Positions 19,591 to 33,800 of a stretch of DNA of 64,000 nt are shown here, piece by piece; position 1 is the first letter of the stretch, and the number at the start of each line of letters is the position of its first letter. The position numbers and the translations under genes were made by a program. The stretch is taken from NCBI GenBank assembly GCA_963855995.1, contig OY979718.1, forward strand, positions 29,235,282 through 29,299,281. The letters are read 5' to 3'. Origin of the DNA: Muricea muricata (taxonomy: Eukaryota; Cnidaria; Anthozoa; Malacalcyonacea; Plexauridae). The notes below the pieces were generated by a model, which saw only the letters and a list, made by a program, of their open reading frames with translations, ran no database searches and was not told the origin of the DNA.

Positions 19591-21904
19591 AAGGCGATCT
19601 TGATTGTCGTAAAATCGTTTTCATTCAGTTTGAAAGAAGGTCATAGGTTTCTCATTGCAACAAGTTATATATTTCGTTCATATCCATCGTTTAAGCATCA
19701 AAAACATGTTTCCCGTCTTGGAAAGATCTGAAGTTTCCATTTAGAACGTCGCTTTTTGGTCCGTTATTGAAATATATCATTGCGCTCAACTGGATCACTT
19801 TAGCACTGAAAACATAATTTTAAGCTCTAAAACGTCGCCGTTGTCGATTTAAGACGGCAATTTTTAGTTGGTGATTTTAACATAATTTCACACTGAAATT
19901 GCTTCCAGAACGCTTAAAACGCGATTTTGATGCTTGTAAGATCGTTTTATTCTGTTTGAAAGAAGGTTATAGGTCTCTCATTGCAACAAGTTTTTCGCTC
20001 ATCTCGATAGTTTGAGTGCCGAAAGCATGATTCCCGTCTTCGTAAGGTCTAAAATTTCCATTTATAAGGTCTCGTTTTGGTCCGTTATTCAAATATATCA
20101 TTGCGCTCAACTCGATCACTTTAGCACTCAAAACATCATTTTAAACTCTAAAACGTCGCCGTTGTCGATTTAAGACGGAAATTTTTTGTTGGAGATTTGA
20201 ACATGTTTTTACGCTGAAATTTCTTCCAGAACGCTTAAAACGCGATTTTGATTCTTGTAAGATTGTTTTCATTCTGCTTGAAAGAAGGTTATAGGTTTCT
20301 CTTTGCAACAATTTATTTCGTTCATCTCCATCGTTTTAGCGTCAAAAACATGATTCCCGTCTTGGTAAGATCTGAAATTTCCATATAGAAGGTCTCTTTT
20401 TGGTCCGTTATTGAAATATATCATTGCACAACTCGATCACTTTAGCACTCAAAACATAATTTTAAGCTCTAAAACGTCGCTGTTGTCGATTTAGGACGGC
20501 AATTCTTTGTTGGTGATTTGAACATGTTTTTACGCTGAAATTCCTTCCAGAACGCTTAAAACGTGATGTTGATTCTTGTAAGATCGTTTTCGTTCATTTT
20601 GAAAGAAGGTGATAAGTTTCTCATTGCAACAAGTTTTTTCGCTCATCTCGATAGTTTAGTGCCGAAAACATGACTCCCGTCTTGGTAAGGTCTAAAATTT
20701 CCATTTAGAACGTGTCTTTTTGGTCCGTTATTGAAATATACCATTGCGCTGAGCTCGATCACTTTAGCACTCAAAACATCAATTTTAACTCTAAAACGTC
20801 GCCGTTGTCGATTTAAGACGGAAATTTTTAGTTGGTTATCGTAACATGTTTTTACGCTGAAATTATTCCAGAACGATAAAAACGCGATTTTGATGCTTGT
20901 AAGATCGTTTTCATTCTGTTTGAAAGAAGGTTATAAGTTTCTCATTGCAACAAGTTTTTTCGCTTGTCTCGATAGTTTTAGTCCCGAAAATATGAGTCCC
21001 GTCTTGGTAAGGTCTTAAATTTCCATTTAAAAACTCTCTTTTTGGTGCGTTATTTAAATATATCATTGCGCTAAACTCGATTACTTTAGCACTCAAAACA
21101 TCATTTTAAACTCTCAAACGTCGCCGTTGTCGATTAAGGACGGAAATTTTTAGTTGGTGATTTGGACATGTTTTTACGCTCAAATCAAATCCAGAACTCT
21201 TAAAAGGCGATATTGATTCTCGTAAAATCGTTTTCATTCAGTTTGAAAGAAGGTCATAGGTTTCTCATTGCAACAAGTTATATATTTCGTTAATATCCAT
21301 CGTTTAAGCATCAAAAACTTGTTTCCCGTCTTGGAAAGATCTGAAGTTTCCATTTAGAAGGTCGCTTTTTGGTCCGTTATTGAAATATATCATTGCGCTC
21401 AACTGGATCACTTTAGCACTGAAAACATAATTTTAAGCTCTAAAACGTCGCCGTTGTCGATTTAAGACGGCAATTTTTAGTTGGTGATTTGAACATGTTT
21501 TTACGTTGAAATAGCTTCCAGAACGATTAAAATGCGATTTTGATGCTTGTAAGATCGTTTTAGTGAGTTTTGATGCTGGTAAGATCGTTTTCATTAAGAA
21601 TGTTTTAGGTTTCTCTTTGCAACAAGTTATATATTTCCTTCATATCCATCGTTTGAGCGCCAAAAATATAATTCCCGTTTTGGAAAGATCTGAAATTTCC
21701 ATTTAGATTGTTGCTTTTTGGTTCGTGATTGCAATATATCATTGCGCTCAACTCGATCACTTTAGCACTCAAAACATAATTTTAAGCTCTAAAACGTCCC
21801 TGTTGTCGATTTAAGACGCAAATTTTTAGTTGGTGATTTGAACATGTTTTTACGCTGAAATTATTCTAAAACGCTTAAAACGCGATTTTGATGCTTGTAA
21901 GATC
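19591..21904 (+). repeat. Satellite, type A, about 7 monomers; block duplicate of 14470-16070
   Basis: The first ~1.6 kb repeats the segment before palindrome 2 almost exactly, including private variants such as TTGCAACAATTTATTTCG and ATTGCACAACTCG. The site matching the palindrome insertion point is empty here (near 21200). A small internal duplication (GATGCTTGTAAGATCG / GATGCTGGTAAGATCG) lies near 21540. Confidence 0.9.
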
Positions 21905-24900
21905 GGTTTGAGCGCAGAAAACCTGATTCCCGACTTGCTAGGTTCTGCAATTTCCATTTAGAAGGTCTCTTTTAGCTTCGTAATTGCAGTACATCATTGC
22001 GCTCAACTCGTTCACTTTAGCACTGAAAACATCATTTTAAGCTCAAAAACGTCGCCCTGATCGATTTAAAACGGCAATTTTTAGTTGGTGATTTGAGCAT
22101 GTTTTTACGCTCAAATCGCTTCTAGAACGCATAAAACGCGATTTCGATAGTTCTAAAATCGTTTCTTTTCAGTTTACAAGCAAGCTCTAAGTTTCTTCTT
22201 TCAACGTGTTATTTCGCTCATCTCGATGGTTTGAGCGGCGAAAACATGATTACCGACTTGCTAAATTCTGCAATTTTCATTTAGAAGGTCTCTTTTAGGT
22301 CCGTGATTGCAGTACATCATTGCGTTCCCTCGTTCACTTTAGCACTGAAAACTTCGTTTTAAGCTCTAAAACATCGCCCTGATCGACTTAAAACAGATAT
22401 TTTGAGTTGGTGATTTGAGCATGTTTTTACGCTCAAATCGCTTCTAGAACGCTTAAAAAGCGATTTTGACGGTTCTAACTTCGTTTCATTTCAGTTTATA
22501 AGAAAGTTATAGGTTTCTCATTTCAAAATGTCATTTCGCTCATCTCGATGGTTTGAGCGCCGAAAACCTGATTCCCGACTTGCTAGGTTCTGCAATTTCC
22601 ATTTAGAAGGTCTCTTTTAGGTCCGTGATTGCAGGACATCATTGCGCTCAACTCGTTCAGTTTAGCACTGAAAACATAATTTTAAGCTCTAAAACGTCGC
22701 CCTGATCGACTTAAAACGGCAATTTATGTTCATCATTTAAGCATGTTTTTACGCTCAAATCGTTTCTAGAACGCCTAAAAGGCGAATTTGTTGGTTCTAA
22801 GATCGTTTCCTTTCAGTTTACAAGCAAGTTAGATGGTTTCTCATGTCAACGTGTTACTTCGCTCATCTCGAAGGTTTGAGCGCCGAAAACATGATTCCCG
22901 ACTTCCTAAGTTCTGCAATTTTTATTTTGAACGTCTCCTTTAGGTCCGTGATTGCAGTTCATCATTGCGTTCAACTCGTCCACTTTAGCATTGAAAACAT
23001 CATTTTAAGCTCTAAAACGTCGACCTGATCGCTTAGAACGGCGAGTTTTAGTTGTGATTCGAGCATGTTTTTACGCTCATATCGCTTCCAGAACGCTTAA
23101 AACGCGATTGTGATGGTTCTAAGATCGTTTCTTTTCAGTTTACAAGCAAGTTATAGGTTTCTCATTTCAATATGTCATTTCGCTCATCTCGATAATTTGA
23201 GCGCCGAAAACCTGATTCCCGACTTGCTAACTTCTGCAAATTCCATTTAGAAGGTCTCTTTTAGGTCCGTGATTGCAGTTCGTCATTGCGTTCAACACGT
23301 TCCCTTTAGCACTGAAAACCTCATTTTAAGCTCTAAAACGTCGCCCTGATCGACTTAAAACGGCGAATTTTAGTTGTGATTTGAGCATGTTTTTACGCTC
23401 AAATCGCTTCTAGAATGCTTAAAACGCGACTTTGATATTTCTAAGATCGTTTCTTTTTAAGTTTACAAGCAAGTTATAGGTTTCTCATGTCAACGTGTTA
23501 TTTCGCTCATCTCGATGGTTTGAGCGGCGAAAACATGATTCCCGACTTGCTAAGTTCTGCAATTTCCATTTAGAAAATCCCTTTTATGTCCGTGATTGCA
23601 GTATATCATTGCATTGAACTCGTTCACCTTAGCACTGAAAACATCATTTTAAGCTCTAAAACGTCGCCCTGATCGACTTAGAACGGCGAATTTTAGTTGT
23701 GATTTCAGCATGTTTTTACGCTCATATCGCTTCCAGAACGCTTAAAACGCGATTTTTATGGTTCTAAGATCGTTTCTTTTCAGTTTACAAGCAAGTTATA
23801 GGTTTCCATTTCAACATGTCATTTCGCTCATCTCGATAATTTGAGCGCCGAAAACCTGATTCCCGAGTTTCTAACTTCTGCAAATTCCATTTAGAAGGTC
23901 TCTTTTAGGTCCGTGATTGCAGTTCATCATTGCGTTCAGCTCGTTCACTTTAGCACTGAAAACCTCATTTTAAGCTCTAAAACGTCGCCCTGATCGAGTT
24001 AAAACGGCGAATTTTAGTTGTGATTTGAGCATGTTTTTACTCTCAAATCGCTTCTAGAACGCTTAAAATGCAATTTTGACGGTTCTCAGATCGTTTCTTT
24101 TCAGTTTACAAGCAAGTTATAGGTTTCTCATTTCAAAATGTCATTTCGCTCATCTCGATGGTTTGAGCGCCGAAAACCTGATTCCCGACTTGCTAACTTC
24201 TGCAGTTTCTATTTAGAAGGTCTCTTTTAGGTCCGTGACTGCAGTACAACATTGCGTTCCACTCGTTCACTTTAGCACTGATAACTTCATTTTAAGCTAT
24301 AAAACGTCGCCCTGATCGACTTAAAGCGGCAATTTTTAGTTGGTGATTTGAGCATGTTTTTACGCTAAAATCGCTTCTAGAACGCTTAAAAAGCGATTTT
24401 GATGGTTCTAAGATCGTTTCTTTTCTGCTTAAAAGCAAGCTATAGCTTTCTCATTTCAAAATGTCATTACGCTCATCTCGATGGTTTGAGCGCAGAAAAC
24501 CCTGATTCCCGACTTGCTAAGTTCTGCAATTTCCATTTAGAAAGTCCCTTTTATGTCCCTGATTGCAGTATATCATTGCATTGAACTCGTTCACTTTAGC
24601 ACTGAAAACATCATTTTAAGCTCTAAAACGTCGCCCTGATCGACTTAGAACGGCGAATTTTAGTTGTGATTTGAGCATGCTTTTACGCTCATATCGCTTC
24701 AAGAACGCTTAAAACGCGATTTTTATGGTTCTAAGATCGTTTCTTTTCAGTTTACAAGCAAGTTATAGGTTTCTCATTTCAACATGTCATTTCGCTGATC
24801 TGGATAATTTGAGCGCGAAAACCTGATTCCCGACTTGCTAACTTCTGCAAATTCCATTTAGAAGGTCTCTTTTACGTCCGTGATTGCAGTACATCATTGC

Positions 24901-25689
24901 GCTCAACTCGTTCACTTTAGCACTGAAAACATCATTTTAAGGTCTAAAACGTCGCCCTGATCGATTTAAAAAGGCAATTTTTAGTTGGTGATTTGAGCAT
25001 GTTTTTACGCTCAAATCGCTTCTAGAATGCTTAAAACGCGACTTTGATGGTTCTAAGATCGTTTCTTTTTAAGTTTACAAGCAAGTTATAGGTTTCTCAT
25101 GTCAACGTGTTATTTTGCTCATCTTGATTGTTTGAGCGCCGAAAACATGATTCTTGACTTGCTAAGTTCTGCGATTTCCATTTAGAAGGTCTCTTTTAGG
25201 TCCGTGATTGCAGTTGATCATTGCGTTCAACTCGTTCATTTTAGCACTGAAAACATTCTTTTAAGCTCTAAAACGTCGTTATGATCGATTTAAAACAGCA
25301 ATTTTTAGTAGATGATTTGAGCATGTTTACGCTCAAATCGCTTCTAGAACGCTTAAAACGCGATTTTGATGGTTCTAAGATCTTTTTTTTTTCAGTTTAC
25401 AAGCAAGTTATAGGTTTCTCATTTCAACATGTCATTTCGCTCATCTCGATGGTTTGAGCGCCGAAAACCTGATTCCCGACTTGCAAACTTCTGCAAATTC
25501 CATTTAGAAGGTCTCCTTTAGGTCCGTTATTGCAGTTCATCATTGCGTTCAACTCGTTCACTTTAGCACTGAAAACATCATTTTAAGCTCTAAAACGTCG
25601 ACCTGATCGCTTAGAACGGCGAATTTTAGTTGTGATTTGAGCATGTTTTTACACTCAAATCGGTTCCAGAACGCTTAAAACGCGGTTTT

Positions 25690-28272
25690 GATAATTCTAA
25701 GATCGTTTTTTTTTCAGTTTACAAGCAAATTATAGGTTTCTCATTTCAACATGTCATTTCGCTCATCTCGATGGTTTGAGCGCCGAAAACCTGATTCCCG
25801 ACTTGCTAACTTCTGCAATTTCTATTTAGAAGGTCTCTTTTAGGTCCGTGATTGCAGTACAACATTGCGTTCCACTCGTTCACTTTAGCACTGATAATTT
25901 CATTTTAAGCTATAAAACGTCGCCCTGATCGACTTAAAACGTCAATTTTTAGTTTGTGATTTGAGCCTGTTTTTACGCTCAAATCGCTTCTAGAATGCTT
26001 AAAAAGCGATTTTGATGGTTCTATGATCGTTTCTTTTCAGCTTAAAAGCAAGCTATAGCTTTCTCATTTCAAAATATCATTTCGCTCATCTCGATGGTTT
26101 GAGCGCAGAAAAACCTGATTCCCGACTTGCTATGTTCTGCAATTTCCATTTAGAAGGTCTCTTTTAGGTCCGTGATTGCAGTACATCATTGCCTTCAACT
26201 CGTTCACTTTAGCACTGAAAACATCATTTTAAGCTCTAAAACGTCGTTATGATCGATTTAAAACGGCAATTTTTTGTTGGTGATTTTAGCATGTTTTTAC
26301 GCTCAAATCGCTTCTAGAATGCTTAAAACGCGACTTTGATATTTCTAAGATCGTTTCTTTTTAAGTTTACAAGCAAGTTATAGGTTTCTCATGTCAACGT
26401 GTCATTTCGCTAATCTCGATAACTTGAGCCCGAAAACCTGATTCCCGAGTTTCTAACCTCTGCAAATTCCATTTAGAAGGTCTCTTTTAGGTCCGTGATT
26501 GCAGTTCATCATTGCGTTCAACTCGTTCACTTTAGCACTGAGAACCTGATTTTAAGCTCTAAAACGTCGCCCTGATCGACTTAAAACGGCGAATTTTAGT
26601 TGTGATTTGAGCATGTTTTTACTCTCAAATCGCTTCCAGAACGCTTAAAACGCGATTTATACGGTTCTAAGATCGTTTCTTTTCAGTTTACAAGCAAGTT
26701 ATAGGTCTCTCATTTCAAAATGTCATTTCACTCATCTCGATGGTTTGAGCGCCGAAAACCTGATTCCCGACTTGCTAACTTCTGCAAATTCCATTTAGAA
26801 GGTCTTTTTTAGGCCCGTGATTGCAGTACATCATTGCGCTCAACTCGTTCACTTTAGCACTGAAAACAGAATTTTAAGCTCTAAAACGTCGCCCTGATCG
26901 ATTTAAAAAGGCAATTTTTAGTTGGTGATTTGGGCATGTTTTTACGCTCAAATCGCTTCTAGAATGCTTAAAACGCGACTTTGATCGTTCTAAGATCGTT
27001 TCTTTTTAAGTTTACAAGCAAGTTATACGTTTCTAATGTCAACGTGTTATTTTGCTCATCTTGATTGTTTGAGCGCCGAAAACATGATTCTCGACTTGCT
27101 AAGTTCTGCAATTTCCATTTAGAAGGTCTCTTTTAGGTCCGTGATTGCAGTTCATCATTGCGTTGAACTCGTTCATTTTAGCACTAAAAACATTCTTTTA
27201 AGCTCTAAAACGTCGTTATGATCGACTTAAAACGGCAAATTTTTAGTAGATGATTTGAGCATGTTTTTACGCTCAAATCGCCTCTAGAACGCTTAAAACG
27301 CGATTTTGATGCTTCTAAGATCGTTTCTTTTCAGTTTACAAGCAAGTTATAGGTTTCTCATTTCAAAATGTCATTTCGCTCATCTCGATGGTTTGAGCGC
27401 CGAAAACCTGATTCCCGACTTGCTAACTTCTGCAAATTCCATTTAGAAGGTCTCCTTTAGGTCCGTGATATCAGTTCATCATGGCGTTCAACTCGTCCAC
27501 TTTAGCATTGAAAACCTCATTTTAAGCTCTAAAACGTCGCCCTGATCGACTTAGAACGGCGAATTTTAGTTGTGATTTGAGCATGTTTTTGCGCTCATAT
27601 CGCTTCCAGAACACTTAAAACGCGATTTTCATGGATCTAAGATCGTTTCCTTTCAGTTTACAAGCAAGTTATAGGTTTCTCATTTCAACATGTCATTTCG
27701 CTCATCTGGATAATTTGAGCGCCGAAAACCTGATTCCCGACTTGTTAACTTCTGAAAATTCCATTTAGAAGGTCTCTTTTAGGTCCGTGATTGCAGTTCG
27801 TCATTGCGTTCAACTCGTTCTCTTTACCACTGAAAACCTCATTTTAAGCTCTAAAACGTAGCCCTGATCGACTTAAAATGGCGAATTTTAGTTGTGATTT
27901 GAGCATGTTTTTACACTCATACCGGTTCCAGAACGCTTAAAACGCGATTTTGATGGTTCTAAGATCGTTTCTTTTCAGTTTACAAGCAAGTTATAGGTTT
28001 CTCATTTCAACATGTCCTTTCGCTCATCTCGATAATTTGAGCACCGAAAACCTGATTCCCGACTGGCTAACTTCTGCAAATTCCATTTAGAAGGTCTCTT
28101 TTAGGTCCGTGATTGCAGTTCGTCATTGCGTTCAACTCGTTCGCTATAGCACCGAAAACCTCATTTTAAGCTCTAAAACGTTGCCCTGATCGACTTAAAA
28201 CGGCGAATTTTAGTTGTGATTTGAGCATGTTTTTACTCTCAAATCGGTTCCAGAACGCTTAAAACGCGGTTT
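25690..28272 (+). repeat. Higher-order satellite unit of 8 monomers, copy 1
   Basis: It matches the next 2,583 bp essentially base for base in the parts I compared, including private variants such as AAAATATCATTTCG and the TCGATAACTTGAGCCCG deletion variant. Confidence 0.85.
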
Positions 28273-30855
28273 TGATAACTCTAAGATCGTTTTTTTTCAG
28301 TTTACAAGCAAGTGATAGGTTTCTCATTTCAACATGTCATTTCGCTCATCTCGATGGTTTGAGCGCCGAAAACCTGATTCCCGACTTGCTAACTTCTGCA
28401 ATTTCTATTTAGAAGGTCTCTTTTAGGTCCGTGATTGCAGTACAACATTGCGTTCCACTCGTTCACTTTAGCACTGATAATTTCATTTTAAGCTATAAAA
28501 CGTCGCCCTGATCGACTTAAAACGTCAATTTTTAGTTTGTGATTTGAGCCTGTTTTTACGCTCAAATCGCTTCTAGAATGCTTAAAAAGCGATTTTGATG
28601 GTTCTATGATCGTTTCTTTTCAGCTTAAAAGCAAGCTATAGCTTTCTCATTTCAAAATATCATTTCGCTCATCTCGATGGTTTGAGCGCAGAAAAACCTG
28701 ATTCCCGACTTGCTATGTTCTGCAATTTCCATTTAGAAGGTCTCTTTTAGGTCCGTGATTGCAGTACATCATTGCCTTCAACTCGTTCACTTTAGCACTG
28801 AAAACATCATTTTAAGCTCTAAAACGTCGTTATGATCGATTTAAAACGGCAATTTTTTGTTGGTGATTTTAGCATGTTTTTACGCTCAAATCGCTTCTAG
28901 AATGCTTAAAACGCGACTTTGATATTTCTAAGATCGTTTCTTTTTAAGTTTACAAGCAAGTTATAGGTTTCTCATGTCAACGTGTCATTTCGCTAATCTC
29001 GATAACTTGAGCCCGAAAACCTGATTCCCGAGTTTCTAACCTCTGCAAATTCCATTTAGAAGGTCTCTTTTAGGTCCGTGATTGCAGTTCATCATTGCGT
29101 TCAACTCGTTCACTTTAGCACTGAGAACCTGATTTTAAGCTCTAAAACGTCGCCCTGATCGACTTAAAACGGCGAATTTTAGTTGTGATTTGAGCATGTT
29201 TTTACTCTCAAATCGCTTCCAGAACGCTTAAAACGCGATTTATACGGTTCTAAGATCGTTTCTTTTCAGTTTACAAGCAAGTTATAGGTCTCTCATTTCA
29301 AAATGTCATTTCACTCATCTCGATGGTTTGAGCGCCGAAAACCTGATTCCCGACTTGCTAACTTCTGCAAATTCCATTTAGAAGGTCTTTTTTAGGCCCG
29401 TGATTGCAGTACATCATTGCGCTCAACTCGTTCACTTTAGCACTGAAAACAGAATTTTAAGCTCTAAAACGTCGCCCTGATCGATTTAAAAAGGCAATTT
29501 TTAGTTGGTGATTTGGGCATGTTTTTACGCTCAAATCGCTTCTAGAATGCTTAAAACGCGACTTTGATCGTTCTAAGATCGTTTCTTTTTAAGTTTACAA
29601 GCAAGTTATACGTTTCTAATGTCAACGTGTTATTTTGCTCATCTTGATTGTTTGAGCGCCGAAAACATGATTCTCGACTTGCTAAGTTCTGCAATTTCCA
29701 TTTAGAAGGTCTCTTTTAGGTCCGTGATTGCAGTTCATCATTGCGTTGAACTCGTTCATTTTAGCACTAAAAACATTCTTTTAAGCTCTAAAACGTCGTT
29801 ATGATCGACTTAAAACGGCAAATTTTTAGTAGATGATTTGAGCATGTTTTTACGCTCAAATCGCCTCTAGAACGCTTAAAACGCGATTTTGATGCTTCTA
29901 AGATCGTTTCTTTTCAGTTTACAAGCAAGTTATAGGTTTCTCATTTCAAAATGTCATTTCGCTCATCTCGATGGTTTGAGCGCCGAAAACCTGATTCCCG
30001 ACTTGCTAACTTCTGCAAATTCCATTTAGAAGGTCTCCTTTAGGTCCGTGATATCAGTTCATCATGGCGTTCAACTCGTCCACTTTAGCATTGAAAACCT
30101 CATTTTAAGCTCTAAAACGTCGCCCTGATCGACTTAGAACGGCGAATTTTAGTTGTGATTTGAGCATGTTTTTGCGCTCATATCGCTTCCAGAACACTTA
30201 AAACGCGATTTTCATGGATCTAAGATCGTTTCCTTTCAGTTTACAAGCAAGTTATAGGTTTCTCATTTCAACATGTCATTTCGCTCATCTGGATAATTTG
30301 AGCGCCGAAAACCTGATTCCCGACTTGTTAACTTCTGAAAATTCCATTTAGAAGGTCTCTTTTAGGTCCGTGATTGCAGTTCGTCATTGCGTTCAACTCG
30401 TTCTCTTTACCACTGAAAACCTCATTTTAAGCTCTAAAACGTAGCCCTGATCGACTTAAAATGGCGAATTTTAGTTGTGATTTGAGCATGTTTTTACACT
30501 CATACCGGTTCCAGAACGCTTAAAACGCGATTTTGATGGTTCTAAGATCGTTTCTTTTCAGTTTACAAGCAAGTTATAGGTTTCTCATTTCAACATGTCC
30601 TTTCGCTCATCTCGATAATTTGAGCACCGAAAACCTGATTCCCGACTGGCTAACTTCTGCAAATTCCATTTAGAAGGTCTCTTTTAGGTCCGTGATTGCA
30701 GTTCGTCATTGCGTTCAACTCGTTCGCTATAGCACCGAAAACCTCATTTTAAGCTCTAAAACGTTGCCCTGATCGACTTAAAACGGCGAATTTTAGTTGT
30801 GATTTGAGCATGTTTTTACACTCAAAACGGTTCCAGAACGTTTAAAACGCGGTTT
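28273..30855 (+). repeat. Higher-order satellite unit of 8 monomers, copy 2
   Basis: Near-perfect tandem copy of 25690-28272. A more diverged relative follows in about 32270-34800, so the 8-monomer unit is a recurring period. Confidence 0.85.
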
Positions 30856-33800
30856 TGATAATTCTAAGATCCTTTTTTTTCAGTTTACAAGCAAGTTATA
30901 GGTTTCTCATTTCAACATGTCATTTCGCTCATCTCGATGGTTTGAGCGCCGAAAACCTGATTCCCGACTTGCTAACTTCTGCAATTTCTATTTAGAAGGT
31001 CTCTTTTAGGTCCGTGATTGCAGTACAAACTTGCGTTCCACTCGTTCACTTTAGCACTGATAACTTCATTTTAAGCTATAAAACGTCTTCCTGATCGACT
31101 TAAAACGGCAATTTTTAGTTGGTGATTTGAGGATGTTTTTACGCTCAAATCGCTTCTAGAACGCTTAAAAAGCGATTTTGTTGGTTCTAAGATCGTTTCT
31201 TTTCAGCTTAAAAGCAAGCTATAGCTTTCTCATTTCAAAATATCATTTCGCTCATTTCGATGGTTTGAGCGCAGAAAAACCTGATTCCCGACTTGCTAGG
31301 TTCTGCAATTTCCATTTAGAAGGTCTCTTTTAGGTCCGTGATTGCAGTTCGTCATTGCGTTCAACGCGTTCCCTTTAGCACTGAAAACCTCATTTTAAGC
31401 TCTAAAACGTCGCCCTGATCGACTTAAGACGGCGAATTTTAGTTGTGATTTGGGCATGTTTTTACTCTCAAATCGCTTCCAGAACGCTTAAAATGCGATT
31501 TTGACGGTTCTCAGATCGTCTCTTTTCAATTTACAAGCAAGTTATAGGTTTCTCATTTCAAAATGTCATTTCGCTCATCTCGATGGTTTGAGCGAAGAAA
31601 ACCTGATTCCAGACTTGCTAACTTCTGCAATTTCCATTTAGAAGGTCTCTTTTAGGTCCGTGATTGCAGTTCATCATTGCGTTCAACTCGTAAACTTTAG
31701 CAATGAAAACCTCATTTTAAGCTCTAAAACGTCGTTATGATCGATTTAAAACGGCAATTTTTTGTTGGTGATTTTAGCATGTTTTTACGCTCAAATCGCT
31801 TCTAGAATGCTTAAAACGCGACTTTGATATTTCTAAGATCGTTTCTTTTTAAGTTTACAAGCAAGTTATAGGTTTCTCATATCAACGTGTTATTTCGCTC
31901 ATCTCGATAGTTTGAGCGGCGAAAGCATAATTCCCGACTTGCTAACTTCTGCAATTTCCATTTAGAAGGTCTCTTTTAGGTCCGTGATTGCAGTTCATCA
32001 TTGCGTTCAACTCGTAAACTTTAGCAATGAAAACCTCATTTTAAGCTCTAAAACGTCGCCCTGATCGACTTAAAACGGCGAATTTTAGTTGTGATTTTAG
32101 CATGTTTTTACGCTCATATCGCTTCCAGAACGCTTAAAACGCGATTTTTATGGTTCTAAGATCGTTTCTTTTTAGTTTACAAGCAAGTTATAGGTTTCTC
32201 ATCTCAACATGTCGTTTCGCTCATCTGGATAATTTGAGCGCCGAAAACCTGATTCCCGAATTGCTAATTTCTGCAATTTCTATTTAGAAGGTCTCTTTTA
32301 GGTCCGTAATTGCAGTACAACTTTGCGTTCCACTCGTTCACTTTAGCACTGATAACTTCATTTTAAGCTATAAAACGTCGCCCTGATCGACTTAAAACGG
32401 CAATTTTTAGTTGGTGATTTTAGCATGTTTTTACGCTCAAATCGCTTCTAGAACGCTTAAAAAGCGATTTTGATGGTTCTATGATCGTTTCTTTTCAGCT
32501 TAAAAGCAAGCTATAGCTTTCTAATTTCAAAATGTCATTTCGCTCATCTCGATGGTTTGAGCGCAGAAAAACCTGATTCCCGACTTGCTATGTTCTGCAA
32601 TTTCCATTTAGAAGGTCTCTTTTAGGTCCGTGATTGCAGTACATCATTGCGTTCAACTCGTTCACTTTAGCACTGAAAACATCATTTTAAGCTCTAAAAC
32701 GTCGTTATGATCGATTTAAAACGGCAATTTTTAGTTGGTGATTTGAGCATGTTTTTACGCTCAAATCGCTTCTAGAATGCTTAAAACGCGATTTTTATGG
32801 TTCTAAAATCGTTTCTTTTCAGTTTACAAGCAAGTTATAGGTTTCTCATTTCAACATGTCATTTCGCTCATCTCGATAACTTGAGCCCGAAAACCTGATT
32901 CCCAAGTTTCTAACTTCTGCAAATTCCATTTAGAAGGTCTCTTTTAGGTCCGTGATTGCAGTTCATCATTGCGTTCAACTCGTTCACTTTAGCACTGAGA
33001 ACCTGATTTTAAGCTCTAAAACGTCGCCCTGATCGACTTAAAACGGCGAATTTTAGTTGTGATTTGAGCATGTTTTTACTCTCAAATCGCTTCCAGAACG
33101 CTTAAAACGCGATTTATACGGTTCTAAGATCGTTTCTTTTCAGTTTACAAGCAAGTTATAGGTTTCTCATTTCAAAATGTCATTTCGCTCATCTCGATGG
33201 TTTGAGCGCCGAAAACCTGATTCCCGACTTGCTAACTTCTGCAAATTCCATTTAGAAGGTCTCTTTTAGGTCCGGAAATTGCAGTACATCATTGCGCTCA
33301 ACTCGTTCACTTTAGCACTGAAAACAGAATTTGAAGCTCTAAAACGTCGCCCTGATCGATTTAAAAAGGCAATTTTTAGTTTGTGATTTAAGCATTTTTT
33401 ACGCTCAAATCGCCTCTAGAATGCTTAAAACGCGACTTTGATCGTTCTAAGATCGTTTCTTTTTAAGTTTACAAGAAAGTTATAGGTTTCTAATGTCAAC
33501 GTGTTATTTTGCTCATCTTGATTGTTTCAGCGCCGAAAACATGATTCTCGACTTGCTAAGTTCTGCAATTTCCATTTAGAAGGTCTCTTTTAGGTCCGTG
33601 ATTGCAGTTCATCATTGCGTTGAACTCGTTCATTTTAGCACTAAAAACATTCTTTTAAGCTCTAAAACGTCGTTATGATCGACTTAAAACGGCAATTTTT
33701 AGTAGATTATTTGAGCATGTTTTTACGCTCAAATCGCTTCTAGAACGCTTAAAACGCGATTTTGATGCTTCTAAGATCGTTTCTTTTCAGTTTACAAGCA

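Noticed and set aside
13189-24584. Series of ~61-codon minus- and plus-strand frames in the satellite
   Set aside because: They are register artefacts of the monomer, are not kept open across monomers, and have no start context or homology.
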